Part shown: piece after piece, positions 45,701-55,726 of the stretch
Layout of the letters: each line of letters begins with the position of its first letter
Numbering within the stretch: the first letter of the stretch is position 1
NCBI GenBank assembly: GCA_028752905.1
Contig: JAQNBH010000003.1
Location: 1,203,585 to 1,267,584, forward strand
Length of the DNA stretch: 64,000 bases
Reading direction: 5' to 3'
DNA from: Cladorhizidae sp. MBARI D1340-BT2
Lineage: Eukaryota > Porifera > Demospongiae > Poecilosclerida > Cladorhizidae
Made by a program: the position numbers and the translations under genes
Notes under the pieces: generated by a model
Database searches by the model: none
What the model was told of the DNA's origin: nothing
Seen by the model: the letters and a program-made list of their open reading frames with translations, nothing else

Positions 45701-48440
45701 TCTGAGGACACTATTCCTGGTTGTGTTGGAGGTCTGTGCTGTTAACTATTGCCACAAGAGTAAGCTTCTGAGGACACTATTCCTGGTTGTTTTGGAGGTC
45801 TGTGCTGTTAACTATTGCCACAAGAGTAAGCTTCTGAGGACACTATTCCTGGTTGTGTTGGAGGTCTGTGCTGTTAACTATTGCCACAAGAGTAAGCTTC
45901 TGAGGACACTATTCCTGGTTGTGTTGGAGATCTGAGCTGTTAACTATTGCCACAAGAGTAAGCTTCTGAGGACACTATTCCTGATTGTGATAGCTGCTCC
46001 GAAGTGGAACGTGCTTTATTGTTACCTAGCCTGCCTGAAATAGATCTACAGGCAAGGTTGGATATTGAAGCCTTTTTACTGTGACACAATGTCCATTACA
46101 CCCAATGCCAATCCCTGTACATGCTCAATTTTATTTACAAGTAAATATGCTGTCATAAAACAATGCTTATAGAACCAGCTACGTACATAGTAGGCCTGCA
46201 TAGGAAGGCTACATAGTGGGCATGTACAGGAAGGCTACATAGTGGGCATGTACAGGAAGGCTACATAGTGGGCATGTATAGGAAGGCTACATAGTGGGCA
46301 TGCACAGGAAGGCTACATAGTGGGCATGCATAGGAAGGCTACATAGTGGGCATGCATAGGAAGGCTACATAGTGGGCATGTATAGGAAGGCTACATAGTG
46401 GGGCATGTACAGGAAGGCTACATAATGGACATGTATAGGAAGGCTACATAGTGGGCATGTATAGGAAGGCTACATAGTGGGCATGTATAGGAAGGCTACA
46501 TAGTGGGCATGTATAGGAAGGCTACATAGTGGGCATGCATAGGAAGGCTACATAGTGGACATGTACAGGAAGGCTACATAGTGGGCATATATAGGAAGGC
46601 TACATAGTTGGCATGTATAGGAGGAAGGCTACATAGTGGGCATGTATAGGAAGGCTACATAGTGGGCATACACAGGAAGGATAACTGATGCATATAGTCA
46701 GTAGAGGAGAGATATGCACGCACAATCAATGTGAGTGTGTGATATAGTACAGAGAAAGGGAATACTCCCCCCACCCCCAAATAATAATAAAGGAAATTTC
46801 CCCAACTCATCCTAGCCACTCCCCCCTCCCTCCCAAGACCAGGGAAGTAAATAATGCAGTAATTAATAGCACGTAATATGTCCAAGATTTCTTAAGGGAG
46901 CGTCACTCTCTTCTGGTCCTTCATACTCTCTTTCACAGCATAAGCCTTCGCAACAGGGGGAGCACCAAGACAATAATTTTGGCACACCAAACATTGTCCC
47001 CCCCTCCTCCCCTGATCCCCCTCCTCCCCTGATCCCATATGAAACACAATCTCCACCAAGAACCCTGTAAGAGTTGCTCTGGACAACTCCAGAACTAACC
47101 ATTACAGCAGCTGCTCTTCCGTGTCATATTCATATTCATAACCAGCACACACACACACACACTATGAACCTAGCATAGCAAGTTATAACTGAGGTACGTA
47201 CTGTATACGCACACATGTGGGTGTTTACTATGCCTTCAGCCATTTTGAAGTAGGGTCAAACCAATGCTGCTACACTCCCTGATGATGATGGTAGTTGAGA
47301 TGGTCATGAAGACCAACTCCTCCCACATGTACCTCAGCAGCTAAGAAGCGGCTGAGGTGAGTTTTAGCAGAGATTAGAGCTTTGTTTAATTTTCATTAGC
47401 GACCCCGCCCCCCTACTATATTAGGTCTTGCACCCACTCTGTTTGTCACACACACACACACCTCGCACCTCTGTCTGCAAGAAATCAATAATAGAATTGA
47501 TATCACTCTTATATTCGCCGTCTTGGGGATCGCGATATTGCTGAATGGCATCTTTGGAGCGTTGCTCTGCAGCATCGACCAGCTGCGTGCGGTAGAGAAA
47601 GCCAAGCACCCCAGCAACTATCTCCAGCACCACTATCACAAACAATAGCACCACATACTGAGAGAGAGGAGGGAGAGGGAGGAGGAAGAGGGAGGAGGAA
47701 GAGGGAGGAGGAAGAGGGAGGAGGAAGAGGTCGGAGGAAGAGGTCGGAGGAAGAAGAGGGAGGAGGAAGAGGGAGGAGGAAGAGGGAGGAGGAAGAGGGA
47801 GGAGGAAGAGGGAGGAGGAAGAGGGAGGAGGATTAACATGAGGTTTGGCTCACACTATTTCTAATAACTCACAATGATTAGTAGGATGGGCCACATGCCG
47901 ATGGCCCCCAACACCCCTACAAAGGAGATGATGGCAGTGATTATGCCTGCTATGAGGATCAGCACTCCCCCGGATGCAAACTTGCTGCCCGTCAGCACTG
48001 TCAGGTCATTCTGCGTCGCCAACAGGTAGATAGCCAGCCCCATTAGAGCTAGTCCAATTACCTGTGGGCAGAGGAGGTTAGATCACTGACACAAAATCAT
48101 GTCACATGTAACTACACATCATAGTAACACACAGGTCACACCTAACAAGACACACTGGTCCAAAACAAACAGATCATATCTCACAACACACACACCTCAC
48201 TCAGATCACTGTCATACAGGTCACACCTCACTCAGGTCACTGTCATACAGGTCACACCTCACTCAGGTCACTGTCATACAGGTCACACCTCACAACACAT
48301 GTATACACAGGTCACTCCTCACAACACACACATCACACCTCACTCAGGGCACTGTCACACAGGTCACACCTCACAGAGATTAGTGGCTGCCCCAGCATGG
48401 CTAGTCCTGCATTGACCTGCAACATCAGCTGGTTCACCAT
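30698..48440 (-). CDS. Tetraspanin, six-exon gene with repeat-filled introns (whole gene span)
   Basis: Six minus-strand exons (48375-48440, 47873-48061, 47469-47657, 38942-39057, 37471-37612, 30698-30793) have GT-AG borders and matching phases (0,0,0,2,0) and encode about 265 residues. Order: membrane helix 1 near 10-38, small loop, helix 2 near 52-76, helix 3 near 82-107 with the typical glutamate (VVLEIVAG), large loop about 108-218, helix 4 about 219-252, short tail. The large loop has the tetraspanin signature CCG (151-153), PDSCNC (C176, C178), then C192 and C208: six cysteines. Tetraspanins organise membrane partners; a specific partner cannot be read here. Introns 3 and 5 are 8.4 and 6.7 kb and mostly minisatellite. 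The first exon is the least certain part. Confidence 0.85.
30871..35345. repeat. 30-bp minisatellite, about 145 copies, in tetraspanin intron 5
   Basis: Unit TATTAGAGACATTAGCTATA followed by TCTCCCACAC, variants TCTCTCACAC, TCTCCCATAC, CCCCCCACAC. It breaks down towards 35345. A segment of over 1 kb is duplicated inside: the odd block with CTACTACTAGAGACATTAGC and TTCTAGATATATGCTATATC occurs at about 31740-31850 and again about 1127 bp later. Ten-codon frames (MGDIANVSNS and variants) stay open for hundreds of codons on the minus strand only because the unit is stop-free; the array lies between two tetraspanin exons. Confidence 0.95.
35440..37325. repeat. 27/30-bp pyrimidine-rich minisatellite, about 68 copies, in tetraspanin intron 5
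   Basis: Unit CCATCTATATCCCTTGTTCC followed by TCCTCCT, with 24-, 27- and 30-bp forms. A rare CATCTACTGTATATCCC variant occurs at 36171 and 36589, pointing to a 418-bp duplication inside the array. ORFs up to 674 codons (ISLVPPPPS, YPLFLLLHL, IPCSSSSIY) are open in all plus frames and several minus frames at once, which shows that they are artefacts. Confidence 0.95.
37471..37612 (-). CDS. Tetraspanin exon 5 (end of large loop, start of helix 4)
   Basis: Acceptor GAGGATAG, one base completing the Ser codon split with exon 4, then 47 codons: DGRTCSVALVD ... YDTSCNMSLNNFIQGNLAIV and GGVGISFGLFE, donor GTGGGT. The spacing C-x15-C and the NFIQGNLAIVGG string fit the end of tetraspanin large loops. 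Confidence 0.9.
37640..37835. repeat. AT-rich AATA/AACA simple repeat in intron 4
   Basis: Runs of AATAAATA with interspersed AACA and CAATAA. Confidence 0.85.
38175..38725. repeat. 37-bp minisatellite, about 15 copies, in intron 4
   Basis: Unit GGGAGCTCAACAGTGACTGG then GAGGAGGTATTGCATGA. A TGTTTGG variant unit alternates with the TGACTGG unit in the first copies. Confidence 0.95.
38942..39057 (-). CDS. Tetraspanin exon 4 (CCG motif of the large loop)
   Basis: Acceptor CATTCTAG, then FRCCGYSSRDEW ... GRYPDSCNCSS ... MAMMS plus two bases, donor GTACAC. CCG and the P-x-S-C motif define the tetraspanin large loop. 116 nt; phase 0 in, phase 2 out, complemented exactly by exon 5. Confidence 0.9.
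39206..39800. repeat. 36-bp G-rich minisatellite in intron 3
   Basis: Unit GACATGCTGTGGTATGGTGT then GGGGGAGGTGAGGGGG, with 26-bp short forms. ORFs on both strands are repeat artefacts. Confidence 0.93.
39801..40167. other. Unique sequence in intron 3
   Basis: No supported gene. A plus ORF continues from the G-rich array to 40039 without a recognised motif. Confidence 0.4.
40168..41962. repeat. 42-bp minisatellite, about 43 copies, in intron 3
   Basis: Unit ATTAGGGAATAGCACTCCCT then GCACATTGGTCTGACATACAGT, very homogeneous (main variants GTACTAGG, CTACACATT, ATAGTACT). The 591-codon minus ORF of repeated CRECYSLILYVRPM arises from a stop-free 42-bp unit. A Harbinger element abuts the right end. 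Confidence 0.95.
42205..43064 (+). pseudogene. MADF/Myb-like accessory protein of the Harbinger element
   Basis: First exon (42205-42325) reads MDDEKVVEAVRSYSYLWQVS...YKDPE, then a shifted frame AKDNAWIEVSGK before a donor GTAGGA. A second exon after the acceptor TGTGTCCAG (about 42434) gives ECMKRWKVLRDRFVMELKK ... ALVSCWRPM, the second half of a MADF domain. The last exon encodes a basic RKKRKRQVEVDEMD segment and ends GKLLLPVSGY. The one-base frame change in exon 1 suggests decay. Harbinger elements use such a DNA-binding partner with the transposase. Confidence 0.65.
43543..43788 (-). pseudogene. Harbinger transposase, N-terminal exon only
   Basis: The minus frame has an Arg-rich segment (LLRRRRNRRLKRVRARKIF), then GEYHNLLQEMRLSDPSSHFT and YLRMTKERFDSLLKE, the usual N-terminal block of HARBI1-like transposases, followed by a donor-like AAAGAG/GTATAA. 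No downstream exon with the DDE residues is visible before 43064. Confidence 0.7.
44163..44560. repeat. Minisatellite, about 20/40-bp units, in intron 3
   Basis: Alternating CACAGTCCAGCTAGCC and CACAGTCTAGCCAGCT words. Confidence 0.9.
44680..44972. repeat. TA/TG-rich tandem repeat in intron 3
   Basis: TATATATA runs joined by CCCTGTGTGTGTATATA phrases of about 35-45 bp. Tyr/Val/Cys-rich ORFs are artefacts. Confidence 0.9.
44973..45311. other. Unique sequence in intron 3
   Basis: No supported gene or exon. Confidence 0.4.
45312..45990. repeat. 66-bp minisatellite, about 10 copies, in intron 3
   Basis: Unit TTCCTGGTTGTGTTGGAGGT CTGTGCTGTTAACTATTGCC ACAAGAGTAAGCTTCTGAGG ACACTA. Plus ORFs are open because the unit is 22 codons without stop. 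Confidence 0.95.
46190..46682. repeat. 26-bp minisatellite, about 19 copies, in intron 3
   Basis: Unit GGAAGGCTACATAGTGGGCA then TGTATA, variants TGCATA and TGTACA. Confidence 0.93.
46683..47468. other. Unique sequence in intron 3, near exon 3
   Basis: No further tetraspanin exon is needed or recognised here. Contains a CA repeat at about 47149-47161 and two CTCCTCCCCTGATCCCC copies near 47003-47035. Confidence 0.5.
47469..47657 (-). CDS. Tetraspanin exon 3 (helix 3, start of large loop)
   Basis: Acceptor CTCTCTCAG, 63 codons starting YVVLLFVIVVLEIVAGVLGF and ending SIIDFLQTE, donor GTGCGA. Length 189 nt, phase 0 on both sides, the same as exon 2. The FLQTE + FRCCG join with exon 4 fits tetraspanins, where Q-x(2)-L/F-x-CCG is usual. 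Confidence 0.9.
47664..47832. repeat. 13-bp purine-rich tandem repeat in intron 2
   Basis: Unit GGAAGAGGGAGGA. On the transcribed strand it lengthens the pyrimidine tract before the exon 3 acceptor. Confidence 0.9.
47873..48061 (-). CDS. Tetraspanin exon 2 (end of helix 1, small loop, helix 2)
   Basis: Acceptor CTGCCCACAG, 63 codons: VIGLALMGLAIYLLATQNDL ... SGGVLILIAGIITAIISFVG ... MWPILLII, donor GTGAGT. The small loop is about 15 residues. Phase 0 on both sides. Confidence 0.9.
48185..48374. repeat. 31-bp tandem repeat in intron 1
   Basis: Units of CACTCAGGTCACTGTCATAC then AGGTCACACCT, three to five copies plus degenerate ones. Confidence 0.85.
48375..48440 (-). CDS. Tetraspanin exon 1 candidate (start codon, beginning of helix 1)
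   Basis: From an ATG at 48440 the frame gives 22 codons, MVNQLMLQVNAGLAMLG then QPLIS, donor GTGAGG, phase 0 to exon 2. Helix 1 would be longer than usual and contains Gln-Pro. An acceptor-like TTGCAG at 48417 would instead make a 42-nt internal exon (48375-48416). The true first exon could also be further upstream. Confidence 0.4.
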
Positions 48441-48844
48441 ATAAGTCAGTCTTGTGAGCGAGCACTCATCTAACCGCACGTGCTCACTAATTACTGAGAC
48501 TTATTACAAATACGAAGATGGTCGCAACTTCAAATACTGTGGTCGTCATGACAGTCATGCAAACTTTGGCATGCCAATTAAGGCGGCTCACAACATGCTG
48601 CGCGCATTAGCAACACAAAGTGATACGTCCATGTTGTGGCATGGTGGCAAAAATTTTCCTTTTTTTTAAAGTTTCTCCCCAAGCAAGGAAGAGATGGATA
48701 TGGAAAAGACGGCAGAGGGTAAGGAACTTTTTAGTATAGGGCTGATCCGACAATACATTTAGAGACGGAAGGTTCATTAATTAATGGGTGGAGTTTCATA
48801 ATTGAGTGTGTCGGTTCAATTTCAATAGCTTGAAGTGAAGTGAT
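48441..48844. other. Unique sequence upstream of the tetraspanin
   Basis: Probably holds the promoter or 5' exons of the tetraspanin if exon 1 is as called. No TATA box or initiator can be named. Confidence 0.3.
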
Positions 48845-49090
48845 TCGACACGACCAGGCGGACACTGCTAACTGGTGGAAGCAACACTATGCCACCTGAA
48901 GGTTTGAAACGACCAGGCGGACACTGCTAACTGGTGGAAGCAACACTATGCCACCTGAATGAAGGCTTTGGCATGACCAGGCAGATACTGCGAACTGGTG
49001 GAAGCAACACTATGCCACCTGAAGGCTTTGACACGACCAGGCAGATACTGCGAACTGGTGGCAGCAACACTATGCCACCTGAAGGCAACG
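48845..49090. repeat. About 60-bp tandem repeat, 4 copies
   Basis: Units of CGACCAGGCGGACACTGCTA ACTGGTGGAAGCAACACTAT GCCACCTGAAGG. Confidence 0.9.
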
Positions 49091-49132
49091 AGAAGGCTTC
49101 ATGACATATTGTGACCAGCGCAGAGGTCAAGG

Positions 49133-52100
49133 AAAGCAGACACATGAGGTCATGGCTGAGCCCAAGGATTAGCTTAACCAACACATGAGGTCATGGCTGA
49201 GCCCCAGGGTCAGCTTAACCAACACATGAGGTCATGGCTGAGCCCCAGGGTCAGCTTAACCAACACATGAGGTCATGGCTGAGCCCCAGGGTCAGCTTAA
49301 CCAACACATGAGGTCATGGCTGAGCCCCAGGGTCAGCTTAACCAACACATGAGGTCATGGCTGAGCTCCAGGATCAGCTTAACCAACACATGAGGTCATG
49401 GCTGAGTCCCAGGGTCAGCTTAACCAACACATGAGGTCATGGCTGAGCCCCAGGGTCAGCTTAACCAACACATGAGGTCATGGCTGAGCCCCAGGGTCAG
49501 CTTAACCAACACATGAGGTCATGGCTGAGCCCCAGGGTCAGCTTAACCAACACATGAGGTCATGGCTGAGCCCCAGGGTCAGCTTAACCAACACATGAGG
49601 TCATGGCTGAGCTCCAGGGTCAGCTTAACCAACACATGAGGTCATGGCTGAGTCCCAGGGTCAGCTTAACCAACACATGAGGTCCTGGCTGAGTCCCAGG
49701 GTCATCTTAACCAACACATGAGGTCATGGCTGAGCCCCAGGGTCAGCACATGTGGTCATGGCTGAGCTCCAGGATCAGCTTAACCAACACATGATGTCAT
49801 GGCTGAGCTCCAGGGTCAGCTTAACCAACACATGAGGTCATGGCTGAGCTCCAGGGTCAGCTTAACCAACACATGTGGTCATGGCTGAGCCCCAGGGTCA
49901 GCTTAACCAACACATGAGGTCATGGCTGAGCCCCAGGGTCAGCTTAACCAACACATGTGGTCATGGCTGAGCCCCAGGGTCAGCTTAACCAACACATGAT
50001 GTCATGGCTGAGCTCCAGGGTCAGCTTAACCAACACATGTGGTCATGGCTGAGCCCCAGGGTCAGCTTAACCAACACATGAGGTCATGGCTGAGCTCCAG
50101 GGTCAGCTTAACCAACACATGTGGTCATGGCTGAGCCCCAGGGTCAGCTTAACCAACACATGAGGTCATGGCTGAGCTCCAGGGTCAGCTTAACCAACAC
50201 ATGAGGTCATGGCTGAGCCCCAGGGTCAGCTTAACCAACACATGAGGTCATGGCTGAGCCCCAGGGTCAGCTTAACCAACACATGAGGTCATGGCTGAGC
50301 TCCAGGGTCAGCTTAACCAACACATGAGGTCATGGCTGAGCTCCAGGGTCAGCTTAACCAACACATGAGGTCATGGCTGAGCCCCAGGGTCAGCTTAACC
50401 AACACATGAGGTCATGGCTGAGGCCCAGGGTCAGCTTAACCAACACATGAGGTCATGGCTGAGCCCCAGGGTCAGCTTAACCAACACATGAGGTCATGGC
50501 TGAGCCCCAGGGTCAGCTTAACCAACACATGAGGTCATGGCTGAGCCCCAGGGTCAGCTTAACCAACACATGAGGTCATGGCTGAGCCCCAGGGTCAGCT
50601 TAACCAACACATGAGGCATGGCTGAGCTCCAGGGTCAGCTTAACCAACACATGAGGTCATGGCTGAGCCCCAGGGTCAGCTTAACCAACACATGAGGTCA
50701 TGGCTGAGTCCCAGGGTCAGCTTAACCAACACATGAGGTCATGGCTGAGCCCCAGGGTCAGCTTAACCAACACATGAGGTCATGGCTGTGCTCCAGGGTC
50801 AGCTTAACCAACACATGAGGTCATGGCTGAGCCCCAGGGTCAGCTTAACCAACACATGAGGTCATGGCTGAGCCCCAGGGTCAGCTTAACCAACACATGA
50901 GGTCATGGCTGAGCTCCAGGGTCAGCTTAACCAACACATGAGGTCATGGCTGAGCCCCAGGGTCAGCTTAACCAACACATGAGGTCATGGCTGAGCTCCA
51001 GGGTCAGCTTAACCAACACATGAGGTCATGGCTGAGCCCCAGGGTCAGCTTAACCAACACATGAGGTCATGGCTGAGCCCCAGGGTCAGCTTAACCAACA
51101 CATGAGGTCATGGCTGAGCCCCAGGGTCAGCACATGAGGTCATGGCTGAGCCCCAGGGTCAGCACATGAGGTCATGGCTGAGCCCCAGGGTCAGCTTAAC
51201 CAACACATGAGGTCATGGCTGAGCTCCAGGGTCAGCTTAACCAACACATGAGGTCATGGCTGAGCCCCAGGGTCAGCTTAACCAACACATGAGGTCATGG
51301 CTGAGTCCCAGGGTCAGCTTAACCAACACATGAGGTCATGGCTGAGCCCCAGGGTCAGCTTAACCAACACATGAGGTCATGGCTGAGCCCCAGGGTCAGC
51401 TTAACCAACACATGAGGTCATGGCTGAGCCCCAGGGTCAGCTTAACCAACACATGAGGTCATGGCTGAGCTCCAGGATCAGCTTAACCAACACATGAGGT
51501 CATGGCTGAGCTCCAGGGTCAGCTTAACCAACACATGAGGTCATGGCTGAGCCCCAGGGTCAGCTTAACCAACACATGAGGTCATGGCTGAGCCCCAGGG
51601 TCAGCTTAACCAACACATGAGGTCATGGCTGAGCCCCAGGGTCAGCTTAACCAACACATGTGGTCATGGCTGAGCCCCAGGGTCAGCTTAACCAACACAT
51701 GAGGTCATGGCTGAGCCCCAGGGTCAGCTTAACCAACACATGAGGTCATGGCTGAGCTCCAGGGTCAGCTTAACCAACACATGAGGTCATGGCTGAGCCC
51801 CAGGGTCAGCTTAACCAACACATGAGGTCATGGCTGAGTCCCAGGGTCAGCTTAACCAACACATGAGGTCATGGCTGAGCCCCAGGGTCAGCTTAACCAA
51901 CACATGAGGTCATGGCTGAGCCCCAGGGTCAGCTTAACCAACACATGTGGTCATGGCTGAGCCCCAGGGTCAGCTTAACCAACACATGAGGTCATGGCTG
52001 AGCCCCAGGGTCAGCTTAACCAACACATGAGGTCATGGCTGAGCCCCAGGGTCAGCTTAACCAACACATGAGGTCATGGCTGAGCCCCAGGGTCAGCTTA

Positions 52101-52547
52101 ACCAACACATGAGGTCATGGCTGAGCCCCAGGGTCAGCTTAACCAACACATGAGGTCATGGCTGAGTCCCAGGGTCAGCTTAACCAACACATGAGGTCAT
52201 GGCTGAGCTCCAGGGTCAGCTTAACCAACACATGAGGTCATGGCTGAGCCCCAGGGTCAGCTTAACCAACACATGAGGTCATGGCTGAGCCCCAGGGTCA
52301 GCTTAACCAACACATGAGGTCATGGCTGAGCTCCAGGGTCAGCTTAACCAACACATGAGGTCATGGCTGAGCTCCAGGGTCAGCACATGAGGTCATGGCT
52401 GAGCCCCAGGGTCAGCTTAACCAACACATGAGGTCATGGCTGAGTCCCAGGGTCAGTTTAACCAACACATGAGGTCATGGCTGAGCCCCAGGGTCAGCTT
52501 AACCAACACATGAGGTCATGGCTGAGTCCCAGGGTCAACACATGAGG
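49133..52547. repeat. 41-bp minisatellite, about 83 copies
   Basis: Unit ACACATGAGGTCATGGCTGA GCCCCAGGGTCAGCTTAACC A, with GAGCTCC, GAGTCCC and ATGTGG variants and some short units lacking TTAACCA. The array is interrupted by a hAT element and resumes at 55727-55800. Confidence 0.96.
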
Positions 52548-52681
52548 CAGGGGTGTATTTAGGGGGGGGCGGGGGGGGGCATTCGCCCCCCCTTGTATCA
52601 TTCTCGCCCCCCCCCTTGAAATTAGAGATTTTTTTAAAAATAATGTCAAGAAAGGTGTAATACAAGAAAGGTGTAATAAGC

Positions 52682-54648
52682 TTATGATATCAGGTTCAAA
52701 TGATAGGAATGTCCAACTGAGGTTCTTCTTGGTTTTCTCTGCCATACGTCCACAATCTCTTCAAGGTCGCTCTCAGAGAGTACTTCTGGTGCCTCTATAG
52801 CAATCCTCATAAGGTGAGAAAGGCTGCAGTCACTTAGAGAATTACGCAAACGAGTCTTGATCATCTTCATCTGTGAGAAGCTTCTCTCCACAGAAGCAGT
52901 AGAAACTGGAATCGATAAGCAGATGGAGGCAATCTTGTGCAAATTGGGAAACATGGCCTTGAGCATGTCGTTTGAAACAAGTTCTTTCAGCTGTGATGCA
53001 GTAGTATCCCGTGGTTGCTTGACTAACAGCTGGCGGAATGTTTTCCACTCTGTAAGTATTTCAGTGGAAATCATGGCTGTCTTCACTGTTTCTTCTCCAT
53101 CCAATGTTTCTGCATCTCTATCTTCTCCGTAGTGAGCAATCAGTTTCTCAACAGACGTGTCTCCATAAGTGGGAAGGATTTAACAGTAGCATCAACAAGG
53201 AATGATATCAACGAGAGGTCAAGCTGCTCTGCCTGAAGTGCTTTGCTGAGCTTGGCTACTTGTGGTAGAGTGAAATCAAGCAAATATATAGCTGCAATCG
53301 TAGACAATTTGCAGAGGGCACCATGGATTCCAAGAGCTTCTGGCTCGTGGGACGTCTCGTAGATGTTCCCAATGGTGATTACAATTGCAGAATAACTTGC
53401 TTTGACAGCTTTGACACACCTTTCATGTGCCAGCCAGCGTGTGTCAGATGGCTTGATCACTTTCATTTCTGGAAGTTCAAGAACGTGCTGTACCTCCTTC
53501 AGACACTCTGCTCGCTTGGGGGAATTGCGAAAATGCTTCCAAAGAGTAGTCAATGTTCTGTAAACATGAGCAATTCCAGGAGTTTTATTGGCAGCTTGCA
53601 CACAAGCCAACTGCAGTAAGTGACAGTGGCAGTGTATAAACAGAGCGTGAGGAGTATGTTTCTTGATACGTGCCTGAACCCCGGTCTTTCGTCCAGAAAA
53701 AGTTGCAGCTCCATCAAATCCCAATCCAACTATTCTTCCGACTTGTAGACCTTTCTTCTTTAAACAATCGATGAGATTAGAATAGATGGTCTCTGCATCA
53801 GCCTTCTTCAATGGAATAAGCTCCAGAAAGCACTCTACTGGTACACCATCTTCCTCCCAGCGGCAAAACACAGACAATTCTTCTACGTTGGTGACATCTG
53901 TGCACTCGTCTGCCATGAGGCTGTACATAGGTGCCTTTTGAAGTCGCTTCAGAATCGACTCCTCCACCCATGTCCCCAATGATTCGATGAATTCAACCAC
54001 AGCCACTCTTGATGTGTACACAGCATTTCTTGGTGCAGTTTCTAAGAATTGCTTCAAATGTTGGCTGCCACATCGAACCACCACGTCAACCAGCTTCTCA
54101 AATTTTGTCGAATGTGCAACTTGTTCTTTCGTAAGAAAATGAGTGAGTAGGATCAGGCACTTCACTGCAGCTCTGTTCTGAGCTCTTTTGCGAGCTAAAA
54201 CATTCTGGAGTTGCTGTACAACTGTTCCACCTTTGGCTGCTCCTTTAGCTGCAAAAAGAGCTTGAGTTGCATGGATATGGAAGTCACTTCTCGCATGAGC
54301 TTTCATTTTTTCAACAGCTTTCTTCCAATTTCTGCAAGGTTGTGTGACCCACACTCCTCCAGTACGCTGCAGACCAGATTGCTTGCAAACCTTGCAAAAG
54401 GCACCATCGCTATCCTCGTCATAATAGAGCCAACTGAAATCTTTCTCCCAGCTCTTAGAGTATTTTCTCTTCGTGGATACAGAAGAGCGGTGTTTGTTTT
54501 GCTTGCTTTTCTTTGAAGGTGGAGGACTAAGGCTAGGACTAGATGCCTCGACATGCTCAGAGCTATCTGTTCTGCTATCTTCGCTATCGCTGCTATAAGC
54601 ATGAGAAGAGGCTTGAGAAGTACTTGCAAAGTATGAGCGAATATCCAT
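52682..54648 (-). pseudogene. hAT transposase, one frameshift from intact
   Basis: Main frame 54648-53140 (502 codons), C-terminal frame 53104-52682. Order: Ser-rich leader MDIRSYFASTSQ, basic KKSKQNKHRSS, TTF-type zinc finger (FCKVCKQSG ... AHARSDFHIHA) near 75-140, first catalytic motif MADECTDVTNVEELSVF near 245, second motif VGLGFDGAATFSG near 308, HCHCHLLQLAC near 340, and DTRWLAHERC near 400. The C-terminal frame holds the dimerisation block VSTASVERSFSQMKMI with the third acidic residue. All three acidic residues are present. A shift near 53160 breaks the protein. Similar to ZNF862/ZMYM1-like domesticated proteins, but terminal repeats show that it is a transposon here. Confidence 0.9.
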
Positions 54649-54689
54649 ATTAATATGAAGAGAAATCAGCTAGTAAGGTTTCTTTTATA

Positions 54690-55065
54690 GAGACTTTAAG
54701 ACCATGACATAATTAATGGACCGAGTTAAAAATACTGAGAGAGAGTGGGAAAGAAGGAGGGAACTGAAACCTACAAAGGAGAACACGTGGTGGTGTGTGA
54801 TGACTTTAAGACCATGACATAATGGACTGAGTTAAAAATACTGAGAGAGAGTGGGAAAGAAGGAGGGAACTGAAGAAGTGACAAACCTACAAAGGAGAAC
54901 ACGTGGTGGCGTGTGATGACATCATGTCTAAGATTAGACTTGAAGACCATGACATAATGGACTGAGTTAAAAATACTGAGAGAGAGGGAGTGGGAAAGAA
55001 GGAGAAACAAAAGAAGTGACAAACCTACAAAGGAGAGCACGTGGTGGTGTGTGATGTCATCGTGT
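54690..55065. repeat. About 110-130 bp tandem triplication inside the hAT element
   Basis: Three copies of GACTTTAAGACCATGACATA AT ... GAGTTAAAAATACTGAGAGA ... CCTACAAAGGAGAACACGTG GTGG upstream of the transposase start. Confidence 0.85.
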
Positions 55066-55726
55066 CATGACACATGCTCTCCTTTTTCCAAGCAGCTACA
55101 ATATCATGAGAAATATATACAGTCTAGCCATAGTTCGGTATAGCATAATGCCATTGGTAGTCAGTCAAAATAGCTATCCTCAGACATTGTAAAAGCAAAA
55201 AAAAATATGGGGGGATCTTCCCCCCAGACCCCCCTTTTACGACTTATGAACATGTTAAGAAAATATTAACAAAATTAGGGCACCAAGTGACCAACCATTT
55301 CCACCCCCCCCCCCCCCCCCCTAGAGAACTAGAGAAAAATTGTGTATGAAACCTGTTGTCCATGATTTTGTAAGAAAATGCATGGAATGCAACATAATTC
55401 GATTTCACAAAAGCCCACCTCCATTATACGAGTGACAAGTGACTATATCTAATCTATATATGCTGATTGCCGTAGCATGCAACTTCAGCAAATATTTAAG
55501 ATGGAATGTTGTACTAAAGATTTTAGAAAAAGTGCATGCCATCATAAGTAGCAGCTATATATACAGTTAGTACTGCAAAAATACCTGTGGGTAAAACACT
55601 TTCGTACTCCACGCGGAAGCCCAGGGTGCACGTCCCCTTTCCGCACCATCCAGGCTCTCCGCCCCCCCTTATTTTTCCATATCTCAAGTTCGCCCCCCCT
55701 TGGCAAAATTTCTGTATACAACCCTG
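55066..55726. other. Right arm of the hAT element
   Basis: No gene is supported. C runs at about 55303-55321 and C-rich words near the terminus. Confidence 0.5.

Larger units (their letters stand above)
52548..55726 (-). mobile_element. hAT DNA transposon (ZNF862/ZMYM-type transposase) inside the 41-bp array
   Basis: Begins CAGGGGTGTAT and ends ATACAACCCTG, imperfect inverted repeats. The 7-bp flank CATGAGG is present on both sides (52541-52547, 55727-55733) and is part of the array unit. Both ends carry long G or C runs. The left 100 bp, transposase gene, a ~110-bp triplicated segment and a C-rich right end make up the 3.2-kb element. Confidence 0.88.

Noticed and set aside
46863..47102. 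Cys-rich minus ORF (SWCSPCCEGLCC) as an additional tetraspanin large-loop exon
   Set aside because: Phases of exons 3 and 4 already join and exon 4 carries the CCG motif; this ORF contains a GGGGSGEEGG repeat and no suitable splice pair.
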